NCBI GenBank assembly: GCA_963516475.1
Contig: CAUQBR010000004.1
Span: 72,706-136,705, forward strand
DNA from: JABCPE02 sp963516475
GTDB lineage: Bacteria; Bacteroidota; Bacteroidia; Flavobacteriales; Weeksellaceae
Length of the DNA stretch: 64,000 nucleotides
Direction of reading: 5' to 3'
Shown here: in pieces, positions 34,310 through 44,490 of the stretch
How positions within the stretch are numbered: position 1 is the stretch's first letter
How the letters are laid out: every line of letters starts with the position of its first letter
The notes under the pieces: model-generated
Told to the model about the DNA's origin: nothing
Database searches by the model: none
The model's input: the letters and a program-made list of their open reading frames with translations, nothing else
Translations under genes and position numbers: made by a program

Positions 34310-35600
34310 TTTATCAATAGCTTTGGCTCTACTGAGCTTCTTCCCAAAAGCGCAGGAAGAGCTGACGCTCAGCAAAGCGGTTAATTATGCCCTAGAGCAT
34401 AAAGCAGAGGCTGTAAAAGCCAAATTAGAATACGAAAACGCAGAGTATCAGATAGAGCAAGTGCGCGCGGCTACACTTCCACAAGTGAATGTCACAGGAA
34501 GTCTCACATACAACCCTATTCTGCAACAGTTGAGCTTCATGGGAAATCAAGTGAAAATAGGTAACCCATGGCAGACTTCGGCGGGAATTTCCGTTACTCA
34601 GCAGTTATTCAACCAAAGTGTCTTCATCGGTCTAAAAGCAGCCAAAACCACTCGTGAGTTTTATGCTATCAATCAACAACTTACCAATGAAAATCTGATA
34701 GAAAAAGTAGCTACGGCTTACTATCAAGTTTATCAAACACAGCAGAAACTAAAAACTGTGGAAACCAACCTAAACAGCACCACTAAAACCAGAGACATCA
34801 TAGAAGGACTGTTCAAAAGTGGTCTTGCGAAAAAAATAGATTTAGATAGAACCAATGTAGCAGTGAACAACCTAAAAGCCTCTAAACAGCAGATTTTGGA
34901 TGCGTTACAACTGCAAGAACATTCCCTGAAATTCATGATAGGAATGGACATCAATAAATCCATTGTGATGCCGGAGGACACCTTTGATGCTACGCCAGCA
35001 CTTCTAGGAAATGAAGCAAGTGTGGAGAACAGAACAGAAATCAAAGTTATCAATAAACAGCTGGAACTTTTAGAGCTGGACAGAAAAGCCAAAAAAGCGG
35101 AATACTATCCTACTCTGGCGCTTTCAGGAAACTTTGGCTACACTGGAGTAGGACAAAAATTTCCTTGGTTTAGTAAAGATGAACACACATTCTACTACAG
35201 TGCAGCGAGCATAGGGCTAAGTCTAAATATCCCTATTTTCAATGGATTTTCTACAAGAGCCAAACTTCGCCAAGCCGATGTAAACATCAGAAAAGCTGAA
35301 GTGGAAAAAAGAGAAGCAGAACTGGCAATCAGTCTAGACATAGAAAACGCTAAAACTCAGATTAACAATAGTTTAATCACTATTAACACTCAAAAAGAAA
35401 ATGTAGATTTAGCGAAAAGTGTTCTAGAAAACACACAAAACAACTATAAATACGGGCTTTCTACACTTACTGATTTATTGGATGCAGAAAAAGCTTACGC
35501 AGATGCGCAAAACAACTATACCAACGCTCTGCTGGAATACAAAATAGCTGAAATAAAACTAATAAAATCAAGAGGAGAACTAAATACATTAACAAAATAA
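34299..35600 (+). CDS. TolC family outer-membrane efflux protein
   Basis: A 433-residue outer-membrane channel component. Signal peptide MKYSLSIALALLSFFPKAQ is followed by two homologous halves of long amphipathic helices and short strands, as in TolC/OEP proteins (EYENAEYQIEQVRAATLPQV in the first half, VEKREAELAISLDIENAKTQ in the second). The ATG overlaps the tetR end by 11 bases. Together with the adaptor and permease it would form a tripartite pump. Confidence 0.92.
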   Translation: MKYSLSIALALLSFFPKAQEELTLSKAVNYALEHKAEAVKAKLEYENAEYQIEQVRAATLPQVNVTGSLTYNPILQQLSFMGNQVKIGNPWQTSAGISVTQQLFNQSVFIGLKAAKTTREFYAINQQLTNENLIEKVATAYYQVYQTQQKLKTVETNLNSTTKTRDIIEGLFKSGLAKKIDLDRTNVAVNNLKASKQQILDALQLQEHSLKFMIGMDINKSIVMPEDTFDATPALLGNEASVENRTEIKVINKQLELLELDRKAKKAEYYPTLALSGNFGYTGVGQKFPWFSKDEHTFYYSAASIGLSLNIPIFNGFSTRAKLRQADVNIRKAEVEKREAELAISLDIENAKTQINNSLITINTQKENVDLAKSVLENTQNNYKYGLSTLTDLLDAEKAYADAQNNYTNALLEYKIAEIKLIKSRGELNTLTK

Positions 35601-35618
35601 ATTTAAATAAAAATAAAA

Positions 35619-36677
35619 ATGAAAAAAACAATCATAACAATCGCTTTAATCGGAGCTTCAATCGCTGGAATTGTCTTCGTTTTAAATAAAAATAAAGAAA
35701 AAAGTGAGCAGGCAACAGCCATCGTAGCAGAGAAAAACGCCAATGTAGCCGTAAGAGCGGACATCGTAGATTTCAGAAGCGTGAATACTCAATACGAAGC
35801 CAACGGAACTTTCCAAGCGAAGCAGGAAGTCGCTCTTTCCGCTGAAACTCAGGGGCGTGTGATTCGTGTTTTAGTAAACGAAGGAAGCCGTGTGGGCGCT
35901 GGGCAGGTTCTTGCCATCATCAAAGGCGAGCAGCAGAATGTAAATGTACAAAATGCACAGGCAGTCTATAACAACGCCCTAGCTGAAGTAAAGCGTTTCG
36001 AAAGTGCTTACGCTTCAGGAGGTGTGACTAAACAGCAGCTTGACCAAGTTCGCCTCCAAGCACAAACTGCTAAAAACAGCCTTCAAAGCGCACAGCTTAG
36101 CGCTTCTGATGTGAATGTAAGAGCTTCGTTTTCAGGAATTATTAACAAGAAAAATATAGAGCCAGGTTCTTTCGTGGCGCCAGGGCAGGCTTTATTTGAA
36201 ATTGTAAATATCGGCTCACTTAAATTAGAAGTAAAAGTAGATGAAAAACACATCGGTTCTGTGAAAGTAGGACAGACTGTGGAGGTTTCTTCTTCAGTTT
36301 ATCCAGATGAAAAATATTCTGGAGTGGTTACCTTCGTAGCTCCAAAGGCCGATGCCAGCCTAAATTTCCCAGTAGAAGTGGAAATTAAAAACAATACCAA
36401 TAACACCCTAAAAGCGGGAATGTACGGAACGGCATATTTCGGAGAGAAAGAAAACAGCCAAGTTCTGACCGTGCCGAGAACAGCCTTTGTGGGAAGTGTG
36501 AGTTCTAACCAAGTTTATGTCATCAGAAATGGAAAAGCAGAGCTGAAAACCATCACCTCAGGAAGAAACTTCGGAGATTATATAGAAGTGCTTTCTGGAC
36601 TATCCAAAGGCGACCAAGTAGTAACCACTGGACAAGTCAATCTTTCAGACCTGACTCCAGTAGAAATCATCAAATAA
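35619..36677 (+). CDS. RND efflux periplasmic adaptor subunit
   Basis: A 352-residue membrane fusion protein. An N-terminal membrane segment or signal (about residues 5-22) is followed by a lipoyl half-motif (AETQGRVIRVLVNEGSRVGAGQ), a short alpha-helical hairpin (about 105-155), the second lipoyl half (RASFSGIINKKNIEPGSFV) and the beta-barrel and membrane-proximal domains. It links the TolC-like channel with the inner-membrane permease encoded next to it (gaps of 18 and 11 bases). Confidence 0.93.
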   Translation: MKKTIITIALIGASIAGIVFVLNKNKEKSEQATAIVAEKNANVAVRADIVDFRSVNTQYEANGTFQAKQEVALSAETQGRVIRVLVNEGSRVGAGQVLAIIKGEQQNVNVQNAQAVYNNALAEVKRFESAYASGGVTKQQLDQVRLQAQTAKNSLQSAQLSASDVNVRASFSGIINKKNIEPGSFVAPGQALFEIVNIGSLKLEVKVDEKHIGSVKVGQTVEVSSSVYPDEKYSGVVTFVAPKADASLNFPVEVEIKNNTNNTLKAGMYGTAYFGEKENSQVLTVPRTAFVGSVSSNQVYVIRNGKAELKTITSGRNFGDYIEVLSGLSKGDQVVTTGQVNLSDLTPVEIIK

Positions 36678-36688
36678 ATTAGAAAATT

Positions 36689-39600
36689 ATGAATTTACCT
36701 GAAATATCCATAAAGCGTCCGAGTATCATCCTCGTTCTCTTTATTATCCTTACCTTGGGAGGGATTTTCTCTTACAGCCTTCTTGGCTATGAGCTTATCC
36801 CAAAAATGGAGACCAACACCATCACTGTGCAGACAGTTTACCCTGGTGCCTCGCCTTCTGAGGTGGAAAATACCGTGACCAAAAAAATAGAGAATGCGGT
36901 ATCTTCTATGGAAAATGTTAAAAAAATAGAAGCTAAATCCTTTGAGAGTTTGTCCCTAGTGGTCATTACCCTAAATACAGGAGCAGATGTAAACTACCTG
37001 ATGACCGATGCCCAAAGGAAAATAAACGCCATCGTCAGCCAGTTGCCAGATGATGCCAAAACACCATCTTTGAATAAATTCTCACTAGATGATGTGCCTA
37101 TTATGAACCTTTCGGTGACTTCCAAAATGTCTGAAAAAGAACTTTATGATCTTTTAGACAAAAAAATCCAGCCTATTTTTTCCCGTGTTAATGGAGTTGC
37201 ACAGGTGACTATGGTGGGTGGTCAGGAGAAAGAAATCCAAGTGAACATTCACCCTGAAAAATTAGAAGGCTACGGGCTGTCTATCGCTCAGGTTCAGCAG
37301 GTTATCGCAGCATCCAACTTGGATTTCCCAACAGGAAACGCGAAAACGAGAGAAAAACAGACCATCATCCGTCTAATGGGTAAAATAGGTTCTGTAGAAG
37401 AGATGAGAAGGCTGCCTATCACTACGCCTTCTGGAATGATGATTCGCCTTGGAGATATCGCAGATATACAGGATGGCGAAAAAGATGTAGAAAAAATCGC
37501 GAGAATCAACCAAAAAAATACCATTCTACTACAGGTTACCAAGCAGTCTGATGCTAATGCCGTAGAGGTGAGTGAAGCCATCAAAAACACTATAAAAACC
37601 GTAGAAAAAGACTACGAAAAACAAGGAATAAAAATAGAAATAGCGAATGACACTACAGATTACACGCTGAATGCTGCGAATAATGTGATTTTTGACTTGT
37701 TCTTAGCTATCGCTTTGGTAGGGTTCATCATGCTGTTCTTCTTACATAGTTTGAGAAATGCAGTGATTACGATGGTGGCAATTCCTCTTTCATTGATTGC
37801 TACTTTCATCGGACTATATTTCATGGGATACACGCTTAATCTGATGTCCTTACTTGGGCTTTCATTGGTGGTAGGTATCTTGGTGGATGATGCCATCGTG
37901 GTTATCGAGAACATTCACCGCCATATGGAGATGGGTAAAAACAAAGTCCGCGCAGCTTATGATGGAGCTTCCGAGATTGGATTTACCGTTACGGCGATTA
38001 CTTTGGTTATCGTGGTGGTATTCCTTCCGATTGCTATGGCTACGGGACTTGTAGCGGATATCTTGGTGCAGTTCTGCGTTACGGTAATGATTTCTACAAT
38101 GTTATCTTTATTAGTATCCTTTACTATCGTGCCTTGGCTGTTCTCTAGAGTAGGAAAACTAGAACATATCAACGAAAATTCTTTCTTTGGAAAAATGATT
38201 TTCGGTTTTGAAAATATGCTGAACAACTTTACCCAAAGCATTGGTAATTTGCTAAAATGGGCATTGCAATCAGTAAAAACAAAGCTGATAACACTGGGAG
38301 TTACTTTAGTTCTGTTCTTGGTTTCTACCATTGGTTTGTTTTCAATGGGCTACATCGGAGTGGATTTCTTCCCGAAAAGTGACAAAGGCGAGTTTTTGGT
38401 TCAGTTTGAATTAGAAAAAGATGCCTCTATCGAGAAAACCAACAAACTCACTCAGCAGGCGGAGCAGTACATCAGCGGGATTCCTGATGTAGAAAAAATC
38501 ATCACCACAGTAGGAAAAGCTGATGACGGGATGGCTTCCACTTCTGGAACGAAATACAAATCTCAAATCCAAGTTTTCTTGAAAAAAGATGGCAGTGTCA
38601 AAGAAAGTTCTGACATCTATTCAGCTAAACTAAAAAGAGAATTGGAGAAAAAAATCATCGGAGCAAAAATAAAAATCGTTCAGATGGGACTAATTGGCGC
38701 GGAGCAGTCGCCTATTAACCTAACTATAACAGCAACTGACCTGAAAGATGCCTTGGAATTTGCAAAACAAGCAGCGAAACAACTGGAAAAAATCCCAGGA
38801 GCTTCCGAGGTGAAACTTTCCTCCGAAGATGGTAACCCAGAAATCAATGTAAAAGTAGATAGAGAAAAAATGACTTCTCTCGGGCTGAACATCGCTTCTG
38901 TGGGACAAACGATGCAGATTGCCTTCTCTGGAAACACAGATTCTAAATATCGTGCTGGAGAGTATGAATATGATATCAACATCAGATATGATGAAATCGG
39001 GAGAGCTTCCATCGATGATGTTAAAAACTTGAAATTTGTAAATGCTGCTGGACAAGTAGTTCGTTTGGAGCAGTTTGCAGACATCAGCTACGGTTCTGGG
39101 CCTTCACTATTAGAAAGAAGAGATAAAACACCTTCTGTATCTGTCCAAGCAAAAGCTATCGGAAGACCTGCGGGAACCATCGCAGCTGAATGGGAACAGC
39201 AGCTCTCTAAAATCCAGAGAAAAGCTGGTGTAGAATACAGATGGGGAGGAAACATGGAAAACCAGCAGGAAGGTTTCGGTACATTAGGATTTGCTTTATT
39301 AGCGGCTATTGTCCTTATGTATTTGGTGATGGTGGCTCTGTATGACAGCTTTGCTACGCCGTTCATCGTCATTTTCTCTGTTCCGCTTTCGTTCATTGGA
39401 GCTTTACTCCTAATGGCACTCACGAACCAGACACTGAATGTCTTCACTATCTTGGGGATTATCATGCTCATCGGTCTCGTTGCGAAAAACGCCATCATGC
39501 TTGTGGATTTTGCCAACAATAGAAAGGCGGTGGGAGACAGCACCTTTGATGCTCTGGTAGCAGCCAACCAAGCTCGTCTTCGTCCTATCCTGATGACTAC

Positions 39601-39865
39601 CATCGCCATGGTAGCAGGGATGATACCTATTGCGATAGCATCTGGAGATGGTGCAGACATGAACCGAGGAGTAGCGATCGTAATCATCGGAGGTCTGATG
39701 TCCTCACTATTCCTTACACTGATAGTGATTCCTGTGGTGTATTCTATCTTTGACAGCCTTGAAAGAAGGTTTAGCAAAGGAGAAAAAACAGATTACGCCA
39801 AAGAAATGGTCGCAGACTATGAGGCAAATGCTGATTTCAAAGATGAATTTGCTTCGAAACAATAA
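36689..39865 (+). CDS. RND family efflux permease
   Basis: A 1058-residue proton-driven inner-membrane pump of the AcrB/MexB superfamily, hydrophobe/amphiphile branch. The N-terminus PEISIKRPSIILVLF, two large periplasmic loops (PYPGASPSEVE-like VYPGASPSEVENTV near residue 50) and twelve membrane spans are present. The proton-relay aspartates occur in GILVDDAIVVIENIH (fourth span). Substrates cannot be inferred; drugs or detergents are likely for the family. It is last in the operon and followed by a terminator. Confidence 0.95.
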   Translation: MNLPEISIKRPSIILVLFIILTLGGIFSYSLLGYELIPKMETNTITVQTVYPGASPSEVENTVTKKIENAVSSMENVKKIEAKSFESLSLVVITLNTGADVNYLMTDAQRKINAIVSQLPDDAKTPSLNKFSLDDVPIMNLSVTSKMSEKELYDLLDKKIQPIFSRVNGVAQVTMVGGQEKEIQVNIHPEKLEGYGLSIAQVQQVIAASNLDFPTGNAKTREKQTIIRLMGKIGSVEEMRRLPITTPSGMMIRLGDIADIQDGEKDVEKIARINQKNTILLQVTKQSDANAVEVSEAIKNTIKTVEKDYEKQGIKIEIANDTTDYTLNAANNVIFDLFLAIALVGFIMLFFLHSLRNAVITMVAIPLSLIATFIGLYFMGYTLNLMSLLGLSLVVGILVDDAIVVIENIHRHMEMGKNKVRAAYDGASEIGFTVTAITLVIVVVFLPIAMATGLVADILVQFCVTVMISTMLSLLVSFTIVPWLFSRVGKLEHINENSFFGKMIFGFENMLNNFTQSIGNLLKWALQSVKTKLITLGVTLVLFLVSTIGLFSMGYIGVDFFPKSDKGEFLVQFELEKDASIEKTNKLTQQAEQYISGIPDVEKIITTVGKADDGMASTSGTKYKSQIQVFLKKDGSVKESSDIYSAKLKRELEKKIIGAKIKIVQMGLIGAEQSPINLTITATDLKDALEFAKQAAKQLEKIPGASEVKLSSEDGNPEINVKVDREKMTSLGLNIASVGQTMQIAFSGNTDSKYRAGEYEYDINIRYDEIGRASIDDVKNLKFVNAAGQVVRLEQFADISYGSGPSLLERRDKTPSVSVQAKAIGRPAGTIAAEWEQQLSKIQRKAGVEYRWGGNMENQQEGFGTLGFALLAAIVLMYLVMVALYDSFATPFIVIFSVPLSFIGALLLMALTNQTLNVFTILGIIMLIGLVAKNAIMLVDFANNRKAVGDSTFDALVAANQARLRPILMTTIAMVAGMIPIAIASGDGADMNRGVAIVIIGGLMSSLFLTLIVIPVVYSIFDSLERRFSKGEKTDYAKEMVADYEANADFKDEFASKQ

Positions 39866-39884
39866 TTAATATTTTTTTCATTTT

Positions 39885-39909
39885 CCCTTCAAAGTTTAGC
39901 TTTGGAGGG
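39885..39909 (+). terminator. Terminator of the efflux operon
   Basis: CCCTTCAAAG / CTTTGGAGGG with a 5-base loop and one G-T pair, followed by ATTTTTATTT; 20 bases after the permease stop. Confidence 0.8.
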
Positions 39910-39970
39910 ATTTTTATTTATATTTTTGAGAAAGATGATTTATTTTTTCTTTTTAACAAAGCAAAAAAAC

Positions 39971-39978
39971 TAAATTTG
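39971..39978 (+). promoter_or_regulatory. -7 promoter box of the LptF/LptG gene
   Basis: TAAATTTG fits TAnnTTTG and ends 15 bases before ATG 39994; it excludes the in-frame start at 39976. Confidence 0.5.
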
Positions 39979-39993
39979 CGAATATTTTGTAAT

Positions 39994-41088
39994 ATGAAAA
40001 TCATAGACCGCTATATTATTAAAAAATATTTGGGAACGCTGGGCTTTATGCTGGCACTGTTATCTATCATTGTAGTAATTATAGATGTACAGTCCAAAGC
40101 TCCCAGAATAGAAGGAAACGGCTTCACTGTGGGATATTTCCTGCTTCATTTTTATCCATTTTGGGTAGTCTATTTGGTGATTACCTTTATGTCTATTTTG
40201 GTTTTCGTTTCCATTATTTTCTTCACTTCACAGATGGCTAACAATACCGAAATTGTAGCTGTTCTCAGTAGTGGCGCTAGTTTTCATAGATTTTCGCGCC
40301 CATATTTTTATGTAGGAATTTTTCTGATGCTCCTCACCCTTGCTACCAATCATTTTATTCTTCCTTGGGCAAACGGAAAGAAAAACGAACTCATCATTTA
40401 CACCTATAATAGCAGTAACAAGAATAAATATATAGACATCACGACCATATCTGCACAGCTTTCGCAGACGGAATATATTTTTATCAACAGCTACCACCAG
40501 CTTAACCAAAGAGGCTCTGGCTACAAGTATCAAAAATTTGACAAAAAAGGGAAAATGGTCTATCAGCTCATTGCTACAGATGTGGCTTGGGACAAGAAAG
40601 ACAAACTCTTCCGCCTAAGTAATTACCTCGAAAAAACCATCAATCCTGATGACACGGAAACACTAAACAGCGGTAACGAAAAGACCCAAAGTTTCGGGCT
40701 CTCGCCAGAGGAATTATTCCCAAATGACCTAGAAGCGGAGAACAAAAACACACCCGACCTCATAAAATTCATCGAGAGAGAAAAAATAAAAGGCAACAGC
40801 AACCTCAACACCTATCTAAACGAACTCCACCAGCGCACCTCTATGCCTGTGTCTATTTTCATTTTGTCTATTCTGGCATTGTCGCTTTCTTCTCAAAAAC
40901 GAAGAGGAGGAATTGGACAGAATCTGGCTGTGGGTATCTCGCTGGCTTTCACATTCATCTTCTCCTTTGAGGTACTGAAGGTTCTTTCTTCTAATCAAAG
41001 CCTTCCGCCGCTCCTTGCCATGTGGATTCCAAACATCATTTTCGGAGCTGTGGCTATACATTTGTATAGAAAAAGAGCAAATGAATAA
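39994..41088 (+). CDS. LptF/LptG family lipopolysaccharide export permease
   Basis: A 364-residue inner-membrane protein of the YjgP/YjgQ family that with LptB extracts LPS from the membrane. It has three N-terminal spans (about residues 12-32, 54-80, 100-120), a periplasmic beta-jellyroll part, and three C-terminal spans. The start MKIIDRYIIKKYLGTLGFM is the family's usual N-terminus. Whether it is LptF or LptG cannot be decided. Its stop directly abuts the stop of convergent birA, with no terminator between. Confidence 0.88.
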   Translation: MKIIDRYIIKKYLGTLGFMLALLSIIVVIIDVQSKAPRIEGNGFTVGYFLLHFYPFWVVYLVITFMSILVFVSIIFFTSQMANNTEIVAVLSSGASFHRFSRPYFYVGIFLMLLTLATNHFILPWANGKKNELIIYTYNSSNKNKYIDITTISAQLSQTEYIFINSYHQLNQRGSGYKYQKFDKKGKMVYQLIATDVAWDKKDKLFRLSNYLEKTINPDDTETLNSGNEKTQSFGLSPEELFPNDLEAENKNTPDLIKFIEREKIKGNSNLNTYLNELHQRTSMPVSIFILSILALSLSSQKRRGGIGQNLAVGISLAFTFIFSFEVLKVLSSNQSLPPLLAMWIPNIIFGAVAIHLYRKRANE

Positions 41089-41808
41089 TCAGTAGAGCAG
41101 TTTTATTTCTTTATGATAAAACCCTTTCAAACCTTCATTTTCGAGGTCTATCCATAGATAACCTTGTTCATCTACTTTTTTGATTATGCCATTTTGTCTT
41201 ATTCTGTCAATTTCAAAAACAGAGACCTCATCTTTTTTAAATAAAAAATGATGATATTGGTCTAATATTTCTTCCGAAGAAAGAGGCTCGAAAACTTTTT
41301 CTAAAAAAAATGCGTGCATTTCTTTTGTCCAGTTTTCTAAATCAAATTCCTTTTTCGTTTGGGTAAAAATAGAGCCTGCTTTTGGGAGATTTTGGAAATT
41401 TCGCTGCAAAAGATTTAGTCCTATACCGACTATAAAGTATACATTATTCCCAATCTTCTTTTTCTCAATGAGCATTCCTGACACCTTTTTGTGATGGATG
41501 ATGATATCATTAGGCCACTTGACTTCTACTTTTATTTCTGTCTTTTTGGCAATAAAATCGCGTAAAATGTTTGCGGTATGGAAATTGAATAAGTTATCCG
41601 ACTGCGAAACTTCATTTTGCAGCAAAGCCATAGAAAAAGCCAAATTTTGGTTCGGTGCCGTATCCCAAGTGTTGCCATACTGCCCTCTTCCTTTAGTTTG
41701 GTCAAAGGTGTAGAGTGTCAGTTCCCTGATGCCATCATGGCTTTTTAGCAAGTTGATAATCTCATCATTAGTAGATGAGCACTGCTGAATATAAAATAAT
41801 GTATCCAC
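41089..41808 (-). CDS. birA: Biotin--[acetyl-CoA-carboxylase] ligase
   Basis: Attaches biotin to the carrier protein of acetyl-CoA carboxylase. The biotinyl-AMP loop appears as GRGQYGNTW (GRGRxGxxW type, residues about 40-48), and KWPNDI and KKVSGMLIEKK are present. There is no N-terminal DNA-binding domain (239 aa), so it is a ligase only and not a bio operon repressor. It is convergent with the LptF/G gene and divergent from rsfS. Confidence 0.93.
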   Translation of the reverse strand: MDTLFYIQQCSSTNDEIINLLKSHDGIRELTLYTFDQTKGRGQYGNTWDTAPNQNLAFSMALLQNEVSQSDNLFNFHTANILRDFIAKKTEIKVEVKWPNDIIIHHKKVSGMLIEKKKIGNNVYFIVGIGLNLLQRNFQNLPKAGSIFTQTKKEFDLENWTKEMHAFFLEKVFEPLSSEEILDQYHHFLFKKDEVSVFEIDRIRQNGIIKKVDEQGYLWIDLENEGLKGFYHKEIKLLY

Positions 41809-41845
41809 TTCATAAATTTATGACGGATAAATATAAAAATATTTC

Positions 41846-41875
41846 TTTGATTTAAAGTAAAAAAGAATAAATTTG
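41846..41875 (+). promoter_or_regulatory. Promoter of the rsfS-ftsH unit
   Basis: TTTG (41846-41849), 18 bases, then TAAATTTG (41868-41875): a full Bacteroidota promoter, ending 23 bases before the rsfS ATG. Confidence 0.7.
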
Positions 41876-41898
41876 CAACTAATACAATATATATCTAA

Positions 41899-42279
41899 AT
41901 GAGTATAAAATCAGAAAAACAACTTCTAATAAACACCATCATAGACAGTATCCAAGACACCAAGGGTGAGGATATTAAAATTTTGGATCTTACCAACATA
42001 GAAAATGCCGCTGCAGACTATTTCATTATCTGTAGCGCAAATTCAAACACACAAGTAAATGCTATCGCTGGAAATATCGAGAGAAGAGTAAGAAATGAGC
42101 TCAAAGAGCGCCCATGGCATACCGAGGGCGAAGAAAATGCGCTGTGGGTTTTAGTGGATTACATCTCCGTGGTGGTGCATGTTTTCCAGAAACATATCCG
42201 CGAATACTATGACATAGAAGACCTTTGGAGTGATGCCAAAGTCACTGTGATAGAAAATCAAGACAATTTATTTAACTAA
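41899..42279 (+). CDS. rsfS: Ribosomal silencing factor RsfS
   Basis: Binds ribosomal protein L14 and blocks subunit joining in starved cells. The 126-residue protein shows the DUF143 pattern: ILDLTNIENAAADYFIICSA, RPWHTEGEENALWVLVDY and VVHVFQKHIREYYDIEDLW. It is first in a unit with ftsH (13-base gap), behind a good promoter. Confidence 0.95.
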   Translation: MSIKSEKQLLINTIIDSIQDTKGEDIKILDLTNIENAAADYFIICSANSNTQVNAIAGNIERRVRNELKERPWHTEGEENALWVLVDYISVVVHVFQKHIREYYDIEDLWSDAKVTVIENQDNLFN

Positions 42280-42292
42280 GAAAAATATATGT

Positions 42293-44296
42293 ATGAACAA
42301 AGGATTTAATTGGTTCTATGTAGTCATTCTCATTGCATTGGGAATGCTCTTTTATCCGATGCTTAGCTCATCTTCTACGGTCAAATCGATAGATGAGGAT
42401 ACATTTTTCGGCCTAATGCAGCAAGGAAAAATAAAAGAGATAAAAGTATACCGAGACACACACAAAGCCGATATATTTTTAACTTCAGAGGCAAGAAAAA
42501 AAACTGAAGAACAAAAAGATATAATGCTTCCTTTTTCACAAGGAGCAAATCCTGATTTGGAATTATCCTATGGAGATTTAAAATACCTTCAGGAAAGATT
42601 TCATGAAATAAAAAAGACCAACCCTGAGATAAAATCTGTAATCAATTTTGGAGATTCTGGTTCTGCTATGAAGAGTACATTTATCTCCATGGCTATGTGG
42701 ATTGGTTTTTCTGCCCTACTCTACTACTTCATTTTCAGAAGAATGGGTGGTGGCGGAGGTGGAAACGCCAGCAGTATGTTTAACATTGGGCGTTCTAAAG
42801 CCAAACTAATCAATGAAAAAGATGCAGTTGTCACTTTTAAAGATGTAGCAGGTCTGGAAGGAGCAAAAGAAGAGGTTCAAGAAGTGGTAGACTTCCTTAG
42901 AAATGCTGAAAAATACACCAAATTAGGTGGTAAAATTCCTAAAGGAGTGCTGCTAGTAGGTCCTCCAGGAACAGGGAAAACCCTTCTGGCAAAAGCTGTG
43001 GCAGGAGAAGCAAAAGTGCCTTTCTTCTCGCTTTCAGGGTCTGATTTTGTGGAAATGTTCGTGGGTGTAGGTGCATCTCGTGTGCGTGACCTATTTGCCC
43101 AAGCAAAAGCAAAATCTCCTGCGATTATATTTATCGATGAAATAGATGCTATCGGTAGAGCCAGAAGTAAAAGTAATTTCAGTGGAGCTAATGACGAGAG
43201 AGAAAACACCCTTAACCAGCTACTTACAGAGATGGATGGTTTCGGAACGGATACTAATGTAATCGTGATGGCGGCTACCAACCGTGCTGATATCTTGGAC
43301 AAGGCTCTTCTTAGAGCTGGAAGATTTGACAGGGAAATTTATGTAGACCTTCCTGAACTCCACGAAAGAAAAGAAATTTTTGAAGTTCATCTAAAGAAAA
43401 TCAAACTTGATGATTCTGTAGATAAAGAATTTTTAGCAAAACAGACTCCTGGATTTAGTGGTGCAGACATTGCGAATGTATGTAATGAGGCTGCCCTTAT
43501 CGCAGCGAGAAACAGCCACGAAAGCGTTACTAAACAGGATTTCCTAGATGCTGTGGATAGAATCATCGGTGGTTTAGAAAAGAAAAGTTTGGCAATAAAA
43601 CCTTCCGAAAAAAGAAGAGTTGCCATCCACGAAGCGGGACATGCGACCATATCTTGGCTTACAGAACATGCCAATCCATTGCTAAAAGTGACTATCGTTC
43701 CTAGAGGGCGTTCATTGGGTGCAGCTTGGTATCTTCCTGAAGAAAGACAGCTGACCACTACAGAACAACTGCTGGATGAGATGTGTGCTACACTAGGAGG
43801 GCGTGCTGCTGAACAGGTGATATTCAATAATATCTCTACTGGAGCGCTTTCTGACTTGGAAAAAGTAACCAAAAGAGCCCAAGCTATGGTTACCATATAT
43901 GGTCTAAATGACAAAATAGGAAACATTTCTTATTATGACAGTTCTGGGCAGTCTGAATACAACTTTGGGAAACCATATTCAGAGCATACAGCGAAGACCA
44001 TAGATGAAGAAATATCCAAAATCATTGAAAATCAATACCAAAGAGCCATTAGAATTTTAACTGAAAACAAAGATAAATTAGAGGCTCTAGCAGATAAACT
44101 TATTGAAAAAGAAGTGATTTTCCGAGAAGACTTGGAAGAAATCTTCGGAAAGAGAGCATGGGAACCAGAAGTTGCTGTGACTTCTAAAAAAGAGGAGCAA
44201 AATTCTACTCCAGCAGAAAATCCTGCTCTTGTGATTGATACTCCAGAGGAAGAAAAACCTTACGAAAATAATGAAATAAAAGATTCTCAATCATAA
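42293..44296 (+). CDS. ftsH: ATP-dependent zinc metalloprotease FtsH
   Basis: Membrane-anchored AAA+ protease that degrades membrane and regulatory proteins. Two membrane segments (about residues 7-23 and 130-148) flank the periplasmic region. The AAA domain has Walker A GPPGTGKT (223-230), Walker B IFIDEID (279-285) and an SRH segment; the protease site is HEAGH (446-450). Length 667 aa is typical, with an acidic, Pro/Glu-rich tail. It is followed by a strong terminator. Confidence 0.97.
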   Translation: MNKGFNWFYVVILIALGMLFYPMLSSSSTVKSIDEDTFFGLMQQGKIKEIKVYRDTHKADIFLTSEARKKTEEQKDIMLPFSQGANPDLELSYGDLKYLQERFHEIKKTNPEIKSVINFGDSGSAMKSTFISMAMWIGFSALLYYFIFRRMGGGGGGNASSMFNIGRSKAKLINEKDAVVTFKDVAGLEGAKEEVQEVVDFLRNAEKYTKLGGKIPKGVLLVGPPGTGKTLLAKAVAGEAKVPFFSLSGSDFVEMFVGVGASRVRDLFAQAKAKSPAIIFIDEIDAIGRARSKSNFSGANDERENTLNQLLTEMDGFGTDTNVIVMAATNRADILDKALLRAGRFDREIYVDLPELHERKEIFEVHLKKIKLDDSVDKEFLAKQTPGFSGADIANVCNEAALIAARNSHESVTKQDFLDAVDRIIGGLEKKSLAIKPSEKRRVAIHEAGHATISWLTEHANPLLKVTIVPRGRSLGAAWYLPEERQLTTTEQLLDEMCATLGGRAAEQVIFNNISTGALSDLEKVTKRAQAMVTIYGLNDKIGNISYYDSSGQSEYNFGKPYSEHTAKTIDEEISKIIENQYQRAIRILTENKDKLEALADKLIEKEVIFREDLEEIFGKRAWEPEVAVTSKKEEQNSTPAENPALVIDTPEEEKPYENNEIKDSQS

Positions 44297-44305
44297 TTTA
44301 AAATT

Positions 44306-44331
44306 AACCTCTCTAAAAAATCAGAGAGGTT
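44306..44331 (+). terminator. Terminator of rsfS-ftsH
   Basis: AACCTCTCT / AGAGAGGTT, 9-pair stem with an 8-base loop, followed by a run of T. Confidence 0.9.
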
Positions 44332-44429
44332 TTTTTTATTTGTAAAAAACTTTTTTGCAAAATTCTTCGTTATTTAATTCAAATAATATCAATTTTATTT
44401 ATGGTTTCTTAGATAAAACCTACTTATTT

Positions 44430-44460
44430 TTTGATTTATTCAAAATTATTATTAACTTCG
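44430..44460 (+). promoter_or_regulatory. Promoter of the LUD-cdsA-psd unit
   Basis: TTTG (44430-44433), 19 bases, then TAACTTCG (44453-44460), one base from TAnnTTTG; about 30 bases before the TTG start of the LUD gene. Confidence 0.55.
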
Positions 44461-44490
44461 TAACCTAGTAGGATAATTTTCACATTATAA

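Noticed and set aside
39088..39777. 229-codon minus-strand frame inside the RND permease gene
   Set aside because: Antisense to the conserved last membrane domain; no promoter and no similarity.
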